This document shows positions 49,835 to 58,375 of a stretch of DNA of 64,000 nucleotides, one piece after another. Positions within the stretch are counted from its first letter, which is position 1, and every line of letters begins with the position of its first letter. The DNA is from Streptomyces brevispora (lineage in GTDB: Bacteria; Actinomycetota; Actinomycetes; Streptomycetales; Streptomycetaceae): the NCBI RefSeq assembly GCF_007829885.1, contig NZ_VIWW01000002.1, forward strand, positions 496,001 to 560,000. The letters run 5' to 3'. Made by a program: the position numbers and the translations under genes. The notes under the pieces are model-generated. The model ran no database searches. It was not told the origin of the DNA and saw only the letters and a list, made by a program, of their open reading frames with translations.

Positions 49835-51340
49835 TCAGAAGGCACCGAAGTACTCGCGGTGCTCCCATTCGGTGACGACGCCGGCGAGGGCCTCGGGCGG
49901 GGCGGTGGCGGACCAGGCGTCGAACCGGTCGGCCTCGCACTCCTTCAGCCTGGTCAGGCAGGCCTTGAGGGGGGCGCCGAGCAGCCGCTCGGCGCTCTCG
50001 CTCGCGCGAAAGGCGTCGAGCGCCTCGCGTAGCGACCGGGGCAGCAGAGGGCGGGGGGCGAGGGCGGCCGGAAGTCCGGCGAGCAGCCCTTCGAGGCCCG
50101 CGTGCAGCTGGGAGGCGATGAGGAGGTACGGGTTGGCGCAGGGCTCCCCGATGCGGTTCTCGACATGGGTGGCGCTGCCGCCGCTGAGCACCCGGACCAT
50201 GGCGCTGCGGTTCTCGAACTGCCAGTCGACGGTGGTGGGCGCGAGCGTGAACTCGGGGGCGAGCCGACGGTATCCGTTGACGGTCGGCACGGAGAGCAGG
50301 CAGAACTCCCGGGCGCGGGTGAGCAGTCCCTCGATGTACGCCTGGCCCTCGGGGGAGACCGCGTCCTGGAGGCCGTCGCCCTCGGCGAAGAGGTTCCGCT
50401 GCGTCTTGGTGCTGCTGACGGACTGGTGGAGGTGCCAGCCGCTGGCGTCGAAGCTCTCCAGGCGCGGCAGCGTCATGAACGACGCGTGGTGGCCGACACG
50501 CCGGCACTCCTGCTTGAGCTGGGTGCGCAGCAGCAGCATCGCGTCGGCGGCGTCGGCCGCCCGCATCGGGTTGAAGGTGGTCTCCAGCTGGCCGGGGCCC
50601 GACTCGTGCTCGAAGGAGCGCAGCGGCAGGCCGAGGCGCATCAGCATCGCGGCGAGCGGGTCGGCGATGTCGGCGACGCAGTCGTAGGCGCTGTCGAGGT
50701 TGAACTGGTAGCCGGGGTCGACGGCCACCACCTCGGGAGCCGGTCCCTGGACGCCGAAGCCGTTGCCCTCGTTGCCGACGGGGCCGCCGGTCAGCCGGGT
50801 CAGGTACCACTCGACCTCCAGGCCGATGACCGGCGACAGGTCGTGGAGGGCGTACTCGGCGAGGACCCGGCGCAGCACGCCGCGCGAGGAGAGGGGGTGC
50901 GGGGTGCCGTCGCGGAGGTACTCGTCGCCGAGCACCCAGGCGGTGCGCGCGCCGTTGGCCCGGGGCAGCACCTGGAACGTACGGGGGTCGGGCACGAGCA
51001 CGAAGTCGCCCGCGCCCAGGAGTTCGCCGACACCGACGCCGGCGTCCGCGAGGAAGTCGACGGCGACGGCGTGACCGGTGTCGAAGAGGAACGGCCCGGC
51101 GCTGAAGTCCATGCCGTTGCGGAGCACCGAGCGGAACACGCCGGCCGGGACCGTCTTGGAGCGGGCGAGCCCGTGCGGGTCGCAGAACACGACCCGCACG
51201 AGGTCGACCTCCTCCAGCTGGAGCTCGACCTGCTCGGCCGCCGCGATCTGGCGTTCGTCCCAGAGCCCGAACTCGGCGATGAAGCAGGGGCGTCCGACAC
51301 CGCTGTCCTCACCGAGCGTGGCCCACGACCTGGAAACCAT
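49835..51340 (-). CDS. Glutamine synthetase-family ligase (putative gamma-glutamylhydrazine synthetase)
   Basis: Protein of 501 residues. The family core is present: GLEVEWYL (metal-binding Glu), FEHESGPGQLETTF (Glu pair), ASGWHLHQSVSS (ATP/His region), and FENRSAMVRV (Arg). It is a GlnA-like ligase of the non-housekeeping type with an N-terminal domain around LVRVVFCDPHGLARSKTVPA. In fosfazinomycin and kinamycin pathways a glutamine synthetase homologue joins hydrazine to the gamma-carboxyl of glutamate. Its position with amidase, ferredoxin and hypothetical genes supports that role here. Start 51340 has GGAAGGAAAG upstream and is 2 bases after the stop of a 60-residue frame. Confidence 0.9.
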   Translation of the reverse strand: MVSRSWATLGEDSGVGRPCFIAEFGLWDERQIAAAEQVELQLEEVDLVRVVFCDPHGLARSKTVPAGVFRSVLRNGMDFSAGPFLFDTGHAVAVDFLADAGVGVGELLGAGDFVLVPDPRTFQVLPRANGARTAWVLGDEYLRDGTPHPLSSRGVLRRVLAEYALHDLSPVIGLEVEWYLTRLTGGPVGNEGNGFGVQGPAPEVVAVDPGYQFNLDSAYDCVADIADPLAAMLMRLGLPLRSFEHESGPGQLETTFNPMRAADAADAMLLLRTQLKQECRRVGHHASFMTLPRLESFDASGWHLHQSVSSTKTQRNLFAEGDGLQDAVSPEGQAYIEGLLTRAREFCLLSVPTVNGYRRLAPEFTLAPTTVDWQFENRSAMVRVLSGGSATHVENRIGEPCANPYLLIASQLHAGLEGLLAGLPAALAPRPLLPRSLREALDAFRASESAERLLGAPLKACLTRLKECEADRFDAWSATAPPEALAGVVTEWEHREYFGAF

Positions 51341-51342
51341 GT

Positions 51343-51525
51343 TCACTTTCCTTCCGTGAAGAGGTGGGGGCGCGCCGGGGTGCGGCCGGGGACCCCCGCG
51401 CGGAGTCCGCCGGCCGGGAGCGCGAAGCCGCCGCCGGTCCCGCCCATGTGCCCGGCGGCGTACGGGGGACCTCCCGTGCCGCCTTCTTCGCGGTTCGGGA
51501 ACCACGACACGAAGACCATGATCAT
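51343..51525 (-). CDS. 60-residue small protein coupled between amidase and glutamine synthetase-like genes
   Basis: The frame begins with ATG overlapping the amidase stop (AATGA) and ends 2 bases before the ligase ATG, so it is translationally coupled on both sides. The ribosome site is ACGGAAGGAAA. It starts MIMVFVSWFPNREEGG and then is Gly/Pro/Ala-rich with a final HLFTEGK. The amidase also ends in TEGK, because the two genes use near-identical ribosome-binding sequences at the end of the preceding frame. No family is recognised. It may be a genuine small subunit or simply a coupling frame that brings ribosomes to the ligase. Confidence 0.5.
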   Translation of the reverse strand: MIMVFVSWFPNREEGGTGGPPYAAGHMGGTGGGFALPAGGLRAGVPGRTPARPHLFTEGK

Positions 51526-52955
51526 TTTCCTTCCGTCGGGAGGCCGGGGGGAGCCAGAGAGAGGCCGAGAGCCGACTCGACGAGCTCGGCGGCCTGGAGC
51601 ACGAGACCGTCGTCACCGACGCGGCCCACGAGTTGGAGCCCGACCGGCAGCCCGGCCGGCGTCAGGCCGACGGGCAGCGACAGAGCGGGCTGACCGGTGA
51701 GGTTGAAGGGATACGTGGCGGGCGACCACGACAGCCAGCGCAGTTCGGCCGGGTCCGCTGCCCACGGCGGGGCGATCGCCTCGGCCGCGAACGGCTCGAT
51801 CGGCACGGTCGCCATCACCAGGAGGTCGTAGGAGTCCATCACCGCGGCGAGCCGGGCCCGCAGCGCGAGCCGGGTGCTCTCGGCGCGCGCCACCGCGGCA
51901 GCGCCGAGCGAGCGCCCGTACCGCACGACCGCGAGCCGCCCCTGGTCGCACCAGGCATCGTCCCCGGGAGCGGTGCCGTGCGCGTCGGCGGCGGCCAGGA
52001 TGTCCACGAGCGCGTCGTACGGATCGGGGAAGGGCACCTCGACCCGCTCGACCCGGTGGCCCAGCGCGGTGAGAACCGGCATCACGCCCTCGGTGACATC
52101 ACGCACCGGAGCCGACGTACCGGGGAACTCGATCCAGCCGATCCGCAGCGGCCCCGCCGCCCGCCCGGACACCGGGGGCACCCCGGCCGAGTCCGGGTCG
52201 CGGACATCGGGACCCGCGAGGACCTCCATCAGCGCGGCGACGTCCGCCACGCTCCGCGCCAGCGGCCCCACATGGGACAGCCGCTCCGGGCACGGCGGGA
52301 CGTACGGCACGTGCCCGTACGAGGGCTTGAAACCGACCACACCGCAGAAGGCGGCGGGGATACGGACCGAGCCGGCGCCGTCGGTGCCGAGCGAGGCGGT
52401 GCACAGACCCGCCGCCACGGCCGCCGCCGACCCGCCGCTGGACCCGCCGACGGTCCGGTCCAGCGCCCAGGGATTGCGGGTGGGGGAGGAGACCCGGCCG
52501 ACCGTGCTCGCGCTCCAGCCGTACTCGGACGTGGTCGTCTTGCCCACGACGATCGCGCCCGCCGCGCGCAGCCGCGCCACCGACGGCGCGTCGGCCGGCT
52601 CACGGCGGTTCGGCAGCAGCGAGCCGCGCCGGGTCGTGAGGGACTCGGTCTGGATGAGGTCCTTCACCGACACGGTGACACCGAGCAGCGGCCGGCTGCG
52701 GAAGACGGCCGGGCCGAGGGCGGCGAGCAGCCGGTCGGCCGCCCCGGCCTCGCGCAGCGCACGGTCCCCACAGACCTCGACGTACGCGCCGAACTCCGGG
52801 TCCGCCGCACGGATCGCACCGAGCACGTCGAGGACGTGACCGGTGACCGTGGAATGACCGCCGAGAAGAAATTCCCGTGTTTCGTGAATGCTGCGGCAGA
52901 CCGGCTGCCTACTCTTCGTCGTTGTGGAATCTGACACGAGACCACTACAAGTCAT
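51522..52955 (-). CDS. Amidase-signature enzyme
   Basis: Protein of about 477 residues. The Ser-cisSer-Lys triad is visible: Lys in VTVSVKDLIQTES, Ser in VGGSSGGSAAAVAAG and the nucleophile in SLGTDGAGSVRIPAAFCGV (usual form TDxGGSxR; here GA instead of GG). It should cleave or transfer amides. In the fosfazinomycin pathway an amidase-type enzyme handles the glutamyl-hydrazide carrier, and an amidase is also a constant member of kinamycin/lomaiviticin gene sets. The start is uncertain: ATG 52955 has a weak site; a TTG at 52973 is in frame. The operator at 52995-53023 lies 40 bp upstream, so the promoter must be close. First gene of the operon to the left. Confidence 0.85.
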   Translation of the reverse strand: MTCSGLVSDSTTTKSRQPVCRSIHETREFLLGGHSTVTGHVLDVLGAIRAADPEFGAYVEVCGDRALREAGAADRLLAALGPAVFRSRPLLGVTVSVKDLIQTESLTTRRGSLLPNRREPADAPSVARLRAAGAIVVGKTTTSEYGWSASTVGRVSSPTRNPWALDRTVGGSSGGSAAAVAAGLCTASLGTDGAGSVRIPAAFCGVVGFKPSYGHVPYVPPCPERLSHVGPLARSVADVAALMEVLAGPDVRDPDSAGVPPVSGRAAGPLRIGWIEFPGTSAPVRDVTEGVMPVLTALGHRVERVEVPFPDPYDALVDILAAADAHGTAPGDDAWCDQGRLAVVRYGRSLGAAAVARAESTRLALRARLAAVMDSYDLLVMATVPIEPFAAEAIAPPWAADPAELRWLSWSPATYPFNLTGQPALSLPVGLTPAGLPVGLQLVGRVGDDGLVLQAAELVESALGLSLAPPGLPTEGK

Positions 52956-52994
52956 CGTCCGAATTACATGCAACTTACGGATCGCGAGCGAGCG

Positions 52995-53023
52995 TTACAG
53001 CTGCTTCCCCTCCGCAGTTGAAC
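52995..53023. promoter_or_regulatory. StrR-type operator 4
   Basis: Left arm TTACAGCTG (6 of 9 consensus bases), 11-bp spacer, right arm CAGTTGAAC (consensus). It is located in the divergent region of the amidase and second CMD-like operons. Confidence 0.55.
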
Positions 53024-53109
53024 GGGATTCCTTGCGAATGTGACAGCGGCCGGAGCAGCATGTTTCCCAGGTAATTCCCACATACATATCGCACAGGAGA
53101 AGAAACCCG

Positions 53110-53556
53110 ATGACTCCACGGATGGACAACCCCTCCCTGGTCGTTCCCGGTGCCCTGCAGCCCCTGCTCGACCTGTCCGAGGTCATCGGCAAGGTCGGCA
53201 TCCCGCAGGCGACCCTCGACCTGATCCGCCTGCGCGTCAGCGAGATCAACGGCCGCGACTGGACCCTCGTGGACCGGGCCGGCGTGGTGAACGGCGCCGA
53301 CGACCGCCTTCCGCTCGTCGCCACCTGGCGCACCGAGACCGTCTTCTCGCACGCCGAGCGCTCCGCCCTCGCCATGGCCGAGGCCGTCACCCTCATGACG
53401 GACCCGCAGGACATGGCCTCTGACGAGGTGTGGGAGGAGTGCGCCAAGTACTTCGACGACAAGCAGCTCGGCGCCCTCCTCATGCACGTCGGCCTGGTCA
53501 ACATGTGGAACCGGGTCAACGTCGCCTCCAACCAGGCCCCCGCGGCCTGGCGCTGA
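53110..53556 (+). CDS. Carboxymuconolactone decarboxylase/AhpD-fold protein lacking CxxC (paralogue 2)
   Basis: Protein of 148 residues. It aligns over its whole length with the gene at 8208 (RMxNPSLVVP start, LRVS(E/Q)INGR, LPLV.TWR.(E/Q)T.F, DEVW(D/E)E, DDKQLGALLMHVGLVNMWNRVNVA). Like that paralogue it has no cysteine pair where AhpD has its active site (LRVSEINGRDWTLVDRAG). The two proteins could form a heteromer. First of a three-gene operon with a sulfotransferase-like and an epimerase gene. GGAGAAGAAA precedes ATG 53110. Confidence 0.8.
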   Translation: MTPRMDNPSLVVPGALQPLLDLSEVIGKVGIPQATLDLIRLRVSEINGRDWTLVDRAGVVNGADDRLPLVATWRTETVFSHAERSALAMAEAVTLMTDPQDMASDEVWEECAKYFDDKQLGALLMHVGLVNMWNRVNVASNQAPAAWR

Positions 53557-53575
53557 CGAAAGGGGATGCGTACCC

Positions 53576-54244
53576 GTGAAGCTCATCAACGCCGGCCTGG
53601 GCAGGACCGGCACGACCTCGCTGAAGGTGGCCCTGGACCGGCTGGGCCTGGGGCCCTCCTTCCACATGTTCGACATCGTGGGCGACGAAGAGCGCCTGGA
53701 GCACTGGGCAAGGATCGTCTGCGACGGTGAGGAACCCGACTGGCGGGCACTGTTCGCCGGATACTCCTCCGCGGTCGACGGCCCCTGCACCGTCTATTAC
53801 CGGCAGCTCGCCGAGGCCTTCCCCGAGGCCAAGGTCATCGTCACCGTCCGGGACGCCGAGGGCTGGTACCGGAGCACCTACGACACGCTCTACCAGTTCG
53901 TCCTGCGCAGCAAGGAACACCCGCCGGAGCCCGGCTCCCGCCAGGAGCGGCTGCTCCGCGTCGTCAGCACCATGGTCTGGGACGGCATCTTCGAGGGCCG
54001 CTTCGAGGACAAGGACCACGCCGTCGCGGCGTACCACCGGCACAACGAGGACGTCGTGCGCGCCCTCGGCGCCGACAACGTCCTCGTCTACGACGTGCGG
54101 CAGGGCTGGGAGCCGCTGTGCGCCTTCCTCGGGGCCGACGTCCCCGACGAGGAGTTCCCGCACGCCAACGACTCCGCCGCCATGCGGCAGCGGATCGCTC
54201 AGGCGGCCGGCGCCCCGGAGACCACCCCGGTCGCGACCGGCTGA
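53576..54244 (+). CDS. Sulfotransferase-family protein
   Basis: Protein of 222 residues. The N terminus LINAGLGRTGTTSLKVALDRLG is the P-loop-like PAPS-binding site, followed by KVIVTVRDAEGWYRSTYDTLY, the 3'-phosphate binding region with Arg and Ser, and WEPLCAFLGADVPDEEFPHAND near the end. This is the Sulfotransfer_4 type. True sulfation of a hydroxyl is possible; in some clusters relatives have other roles. GTG 53576 follows AAAGGGG. It lies between the second CMD-like gene and the epimerase in one operon. Confidence 0.82.
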   Translation: MKLINAGLGRTGTTSLKVALDRLGLGPSFHMFDIVGDEERLEHWARIVCDGEEPDWRALFAGYSSAVDGPCTVYYRQLAEAFPEAKVIVTVRDAEGWYRSTYDTLYQFVLRSKEHPPEPGSRQERLLRVVSTMVWDGIFEGRFEDKDHAVAAYHRHNEDVVRALGADNVLVYDVRQGWEPLCAFLGADVPDEEFPHANDSAAMRQRIAQAAGAPETTPVATG

Positions 54245-54264
54245 GTCAGCGAGGAGCTAATTCT

Positions 54265-54870
54265 GTGTTGATCACGGAAATGACGGTCCCGGGCGCCTAC
54301 CGCGTCGAGCCGGAACCGCTGAGCGACCGGCGGGGACATTTCTTCGAATCGGTACGCGCCAGCGCGATCCAGGCCGAGAGCGGCTGGGACTTCTCGGTCC
54401 GCCAGGTCAATTACTCGGTGTCCAAGAAGAACACCCTGCGGGGAATTCACGGCACCAAGGTCCCGCCCGGCCAGGCGAAATTCGTGAGCTGTGTACGGGG
54501 CAGTGCGCTCGATATCGCGGTCGACCTCCGGGTCGGTTCCCCGACCTTCGGGCAGTACGACGTCACCTACCAGAGCCCGGAGACGGGCACGGCCGTGTAC
54601 CTGCCCGACGGCATCGGCCACGCCTTCCTGGCCCTGACCGACGACACCTGCATGAGCTACCTCTGCTCGCAGGAGTACGTGCCCGGCACGATGATCGACG
54701 TCGACGCGCTCGACCCGGAGATCGGCCTGCCGTGGGGCCTGGAGGAACCGCCGGTCCGCTCGGACAAGGACGCCGTGGCGCCCACCCTCGCCCAGGCGGC
54801 CGCGATGGGCCTCCTGCCCACGTACGAGCAGTGCCTGCCGCGTCCCTTCGGAGTCCTGCGCAACGGCTGA
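54265..54870 (+). CDS. dTDP-4-keto-6-deoxyhexose 3,5-epimerase (RmlC family)
   Basis: Protein of 201 residues with the RmlC cupin: RRGHFFESVRASAIQ, NTLRGIHGTKVPPGQAKFVSCVRG (catalytic His in LRGIH), VAVDLRVGSPTFGQY and AVYLPDGIGHAFLALTDD (Tyr and His region). It epimerises C3 and/or C5 of dTDP-4-keto-6-deoxy sugars, so the attached sugar is probably of the L series. GTG 54265 follows GAGGAG. It is followed by a terminator and then the convergent 3-ketoreductase. Confidence 0.92.
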   Translation: MLITEMTVPGAYRVEPEPLSDRRGHFFESVRASAIQAESGWDFSVRQVNYSVSKKNTLRGIHGTKVPPGQAKFVSCVRGSALDIAVDLRVGSPTFGQYDVTYQSPETGTAVYLPDGIGHAFLALTDDTCMSYLCSQEYVPGTMIDVDALDPEIGLPWGLEEPPVRSDKDAVAPTLAQAAAMGLLPTYEQCLPRPFGVLRNG

Positions 54871-54892
54871 CCTCCGCGGGTGCGCCCACACG

Positions 54893-54932
54893 GGAACGGC
54901 AGCCGGTGTCCTCGGACACCGGCTGCCGTTCC
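54893..54932. terminator. Bidirectional hairpin terminator
   Basis: 19-bp perfect inverted repeat (54893-54911 with 54914-54932) with two bases between arms, between the convergent epimerase and 3-ketoreductase genes. Confidence 0.85.
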
Positions 54933-54956
54933 TCGCGTCCCGGCACGAGGCCGGCC

Positions 54957-55955
54957 TCACCCGGCGTGGGTGCGGATCCGGGCCATCAGACCGGCCTGCC
55001 GCACCAGTTCCCGGTGATGTGCCGGACGTGCCGACGCGTCCCGGATCGCCGCGTGGAAGGCGCCGAAGACACCGAGGAACTGGTCCGAGGCCGGCGCGAT
55101 GATCCGCGTCTCCCGGTCCCGCTGCTCAAGACGCAGCACGGGACGGGCATCGCGCGAGGGTGTGAAGGCCCACTCGAGGGTCAGCCGCCCCTCGCTGCCC
55201 CAGAGGTCGTACGTCGAGCGGTAGCTGTGCGAGAGGCCGAAGGAACAGTTCGCGGTCACCCCGGCACCGTCGCGCAGCAGCGCCACCCCGGACACGTCCA
55301 CGCCCTGCTTCGCGTCGAACTCCAGTGCCGCGCCCAGGACTTCGGTCGCCTCGCCCAGGTACTCCTGGGCCGCCCGCACGGGATAGCAGCCGACCTCCCA
55401 CAGGGCGCCTCCGCCGAGCTCCGCCTGGTACTTGATGCCGTTCGGGTCGGTCGGCGGGATACCGAACACGCCGTTGAAAGAGCGGAGTTCACCGATCGCG
55501 CCCTCGGCGAGCAGATCCTGTGCCCGGTCGTGCTGCGGGTGCCGGAGGAACGCGAAGTTCTCCATGACGAGCAGCCCGCGCTCCTCGGCGAGTTCGACGA
55601 GCCCCCGGGCGGTCCCGGCGCTCTGCACCGCCGGCTTCTCGATGAGGACGTGCTTGCCCGCCTCCAGCGCCCGGCGCGCCCACTCGGCGTGCTCGCTGTT
55701 CGGCAGCGGCACGTACACGGCGTCGACGCCCGGCATCCGCAGAAGGGCCTCGTACCCCTCGACGGCCGCGCAGCCCGTGCCGGCGGCGACGGACTCGGCC
55801 TTCGCCAGAGAACGGCTCGCGACCGCCACGAGATCGAACGGAGACTTCCGAATCGCGGGGATCGCCCGGCGCACGGCGATGTCGGCGCACCCGATGATGC
55901 CGATACCGGCCCTCCGCTCGGATTCTTGGCCGGGTGTCAGATCTTCGATGTTCAC
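54957..55955 (-). CDS. NDP-hexose 3-ketoreductase (Gfo/Idh/MocA family)
   Basis: Protein of 332 residues. The Rossmann end is GIGIIGCADIAVRRAIPAIR, then VAVASRSLAKAES, and the family EKPA motif in KHVLIEKPAVQS (Lys). It is followed by AFLRHPQHDRAQDLLAEGAIGELRSF and ELGGGALWEVGCYPVRAAQEYLG. It resembles OleW/UrdT-type reductases that follow the 2,3-dehydratase in 2-deoxysugar synthesis by reducing the 3-keto group with NADPH. GTG 55955 has TAGGTGGA upstream. The divergent rmlA-like gene starts 200 bp away. Confidence 0.92.
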   Translation of the reverse strand: MNIEDLTPGQESERRAGIGIIGCADIAVRRAIPAIRKSPFDLVAVASRSLAKAESVAAGTGCAAVEGYEALLRMPGVDAVYVPLPNSEHAEWARRALEAGKHVLIEKPAVQSAGTARGLVELAEERGLLVMENFAFLRHPQHDRAQDLLAEGAIGELRSFNGVFGIPPTDPNGIKYQAELGGGALWEVGCYPVRAAQEYLGEATEVLGAALEFDAKQGVDVSGVALLRDGAGVTANCSFGLSHSYRSTYDLWGSEGRLTLEWAFTPSRDARPVLRLEQRDRETRIIAPASDQFLGVFGAFHAAIRDASARPAHHRELVRQAGLMARIRTHAG

Positions 55956-56155
55956 AGGTCCACCTAAAGGGCAAGAGGAATTCGCATGCCTGAATCGGGA
56001 TGAGGTCAGAGTGGATAAGCGGCACTTTGTTTGTCAACACCTGCCGACATCATGGCCGGTACGCCCTCGAACACGACTTTCGGCCGCTCGTTCTCCCGCT
56101 ATAAAGTGCGGACATTCGCTCGCATCGACATGAAATACACGGAGGAGGCGCGACG

Positions 56156-57025
56156 GTGAAGGGCATCATCCTGGCCGGCGGCAATGGTACGAGGCTCTAT
56201 CCGATCACGCTGGGTGTCTCGAAGCAAATGCTCCCGGTTTACGACAAGCCGATGATTTATTACCCGTTGTCGGCGCTGATGCTGGCAGGTATCCGCGACA
56301 TCGAGATCATCACCACCCCCGAGGACCAGGAGATGTTCCGCCGCCTCCTGGGCGACGGCTCCTGGCTCGGCATCAACCTGACCTACGCGGAGCAGGACAA
56401 GCCCCGCGGTCTCGCCGACGCCTTCCTGGTCTCCGCCGACCACATCGGCGACGACTCCGTCGCCCTCGTCCTCGGCGACAACATCTTCCACGGCTACGAG
56501 TTCGGCCCCATGCTCCAGCGCGTCGGCCAGGACATCGAGGGCTGCGTCCTGTTCGGCTACCCGGTCCGCGACCCCGAGCGCTACGGCGTCGGAACACTCG
56601 ACGCCCGGGGCCGACTGATCGCCCTGGAGGAGAAGCCCGCCAAGCCGCAGACGAACATGGCCGTCACCGGGCTCTACCTCTACGACAACAAGGTCGTCGA
56701 CTACGCCCGCGAGCTGAAGCCCTCCGAGCGCGGCGAGCTGGAGATCACCGACCTCAACCGGGTCTACCTGGAGCGCGGCGAGGCCCAGCTCATCCCCCTC
56801 GGCCGCGGTTTCGTCTGGCTCGACACCGGTACCCACGACGCCCTCATGGAGGCCGGCGACTACGTCCAGGTCCTGGAACACCGCCAGGGCGTGCGCATCG
56901 CCTGTCTGGAGGAGATCGCCTGGCGCATGGGCTTCATCGACCGCGACGCCTGCTACCGCCTCGGCAGCCGCCTCGCCAAATCGGCCTACGGCAAATACAT
57001 CATGGAGATGGCCCTGGCCGGCTGA
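56156..57025 (+). CDS. rmlA: Glucose-1-phosphate thymidylyltransferase
   Basis: Protein of 289 residues. It opens with GIILAGGNGTRLYPITLGVSKQMLPVYDKPMIYYPLSALMLAGI, the nucleotide-binding pattern of RmlA, with LGDNIFHGYEFG and GTLDARGRLIALEEKPAKP in the middle and RGFVWLDTGTHDALMEA later. It makes dTDP-glucose from glucose 1-phosphate and dTTP for the deoxysugar pathway. GTG 56156 follows GGAGGAGG. A glycosyltransferase follows on the same transcript. Confidence 0.95.
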   Translation: MKGIILAGGNGTRLYPITLGVSKQMLPVYDKPMIYYPLSALMLAGIRDIEIITTPEDQEMFRRLLGDGSWLGINLTYAEQDKPRGLADAFLVSADHIGDDSVALVLGDNIFHGYEFGPMLQRVGQDIEGCVLFGYPVRDPERYGVGTLDARGRLIALEEKPAKPQTNMAVTGLYLYDNKVVDYARELKPSERGELEITDLNRVYLERGEAQLIPLGRGFVWLDTGTHDALMEAGDYVQVLEHRQGVRIACLEEIAWRMGFIDRDACYRLGSRLAKSAYGKYIMEMALAG

Positions 57026-57094
57026 ATCCGCACACCGCGCCGCACGGCGCGGAACCCAGGAAGACACCCCACTCACCGGAAGAAGCCCCTCGTC

Positions 57095-58171
57095 ATGAAG
57101 ATCCTGTTCACCGTCGGCGGGAGCCAGGCGGCCGTCTTCGGCGTCGCCCCGCTCGCCGCCGCCGCCCGGAGTGCCGGGCACCAGATCATGCTCGCCGCCG
57201 ACGAGCCGCTCATGGCCGCCGCGGCCTCCGTCGGACTCCCCGCGGTCTGCATCACCTCCGAACGCATGCGCTACGGCCAGGAGTCGATGACCGCCACCGC
57301 CCGCCTGGACGCCCTCCTGGGGCTCACCGCGAACTGGACCCCCGACGTCGTCGTCGGCGGCCTCTCCCACGTGCCGCGCGTCCTCGCGGCCCACCTTGGG
57401 ATCCCGTACGTCCGGCACATCTGGCACATCGCGCCGATGGCCCGCCGCGACCGCGCCGCCGTCGCCGAACTCCGTCCCGAGCTGGAGCGCCTGGGCCTGG
57501 ACGAGCTTCCCGAGCCCGACCTCTTCATCGACCTGTGCCCGCCGCCGATACGCCCCGAGGGCGCCCCCGCCGCCCGCGCGATGCGCTGGGTCCCGCGGGT
57601 CAGCCAGCAGCGTGTCGAGCCCTGGATGTACACCCGCCCCGAGGGCCGCCCCCGCGTCCTCATCACCGCCGGCACCCGCAACCTCATGCTCGACACCCCT
57701 GGCAGCTCGCTGCGGAAGCTGGTCGACGAACTGACCGCGACGGGCGCCGAGGTGCTCATCGCCGCGCTCCCCGAGGCCGCCGAGAAGTACGGCGCGGAGC
57801 TCGGCGACGTACGCATCGGCTGGATCCCGCTCGACGTGGTCGCCCCCACCTGCGACCTGGCCGTCCACCACGGCGGCGCCACCACCGCGATGACACTGGT
57901 GAACTCGGGTGTGCCGCAGCTGATCATCCCCGACAACGGTTACGGCAAGGCCGTCGCCGAGGCCGTCGCCTCCGCCGGGGCGGCCATCGTGGTCGACAGG
58001 AACCGCCCGCAGGAGGGCCGCGACCCCGACGAGGTCATCGCCGCCGGCTGCCGGGAGATCCTCGCCGACCCCGCGTACGCGGCGCGGACCCGGGCGCTGG
58101 CCGCCGAGGCCGCCACGCTGCCGACGCCCGGCGAGGTCCTGCGCGAGCTGGAAGCCCTCGTCGCCTCCTGA
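57095..58171 (+). CDS. GT-B glycosyltransferase (GT1/GT28-like antibiotic type)
   Basis: Protein of 358 residues: KILFTVGGSQAAVFGVAPLAAAARSAGHQIMLAADE start, VVVGGLSHVPRVLAAHLGIPYVRH, and the donor site GWIPLDVVAPTCDLAVHHGGATTAMTLVNSGVPQLIIPD (about 245-285). It shares with the gene at 58658 its start, the ELRPELERLG segment and the PEGR(P/R)RVLIT segment, so they are paralogues. It should transfer a deoxysugar to the aglycone. It is co-transcribed with the rmlA-like gene. It is shorter than usual for the class (about 390). Confidence 0.9.
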   Translation: MKILFTVGGSQAAVFGVAPLAAAARSAGHQIMLAADEPLMAAAASVGLPAVCITSERMRYGQESMTATARLDALLGLTANWTPDVVVGGLSHVPRVLAAHLGIPYVRHIWHIAPMARRDRAAVAELRPELERLGLDELPEPDLFIDLCPPPIRPEGAPAARAMRWVPRVSQQRVEPWMYTRPEGRPRVLITAGTRNLMLDTPGSSLRKLVDELTATGAEVLIAALPEAAEKYGAELGDVRIGWIPLDVVAPTCDLAVHHGGATTAMTLVNSGVPQLIIPDNGYGKAVAEAVASAGAAIVVDRNRPQEGRDPDEVIAAGCREILADPAYAARTRALAAEAATLPTPGEVLRELEALVAS

Positions 58172-58288
58172 CCCCCGCCCCCCGAGGCCGGCCGGTTCCC
58201 CACCGGCCGGCCTCCGGCGTTCCCCACGCGGCCCGTGACCCGCGCCCCCGACCCCCGGCCCCCGACCCCCGTACGACACGCGGCACAC

Positions 58289-58339
58289 GACCACGCGCAT
58301 CGCCCCGAGACCGGCGGTCTCGGGGCGATGCGCGTGGTC
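58289..58339. terminator. Long hairpin terminator
   Basis: Perfect 24-bp inverted repeat (58289-58312 with 58316-58339) and a 3-nt loop, about 120 bp after the glycosyltransferase stop. Confidence 0.85.
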
Positions 58340-58375
58340 CGGCAGGGCGGTTTCGCCGGATGATGCAGCGGCGAA

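Noticed and set aside
49835..51340. The glutamine synthetase-like gene as housekeeping glnA
   Set aside because: Sequence class and N-terminal domain differ from GlnA I/II and it is coupled to an amidase-type gene in a cluster operon.
56040..56090. A StrR-type operator between the 3-ketoreductase and rmlA genes
   Set aside because: CTCGAAC resembles a right arm, but no left arm exists at the required 11-bp spacing.
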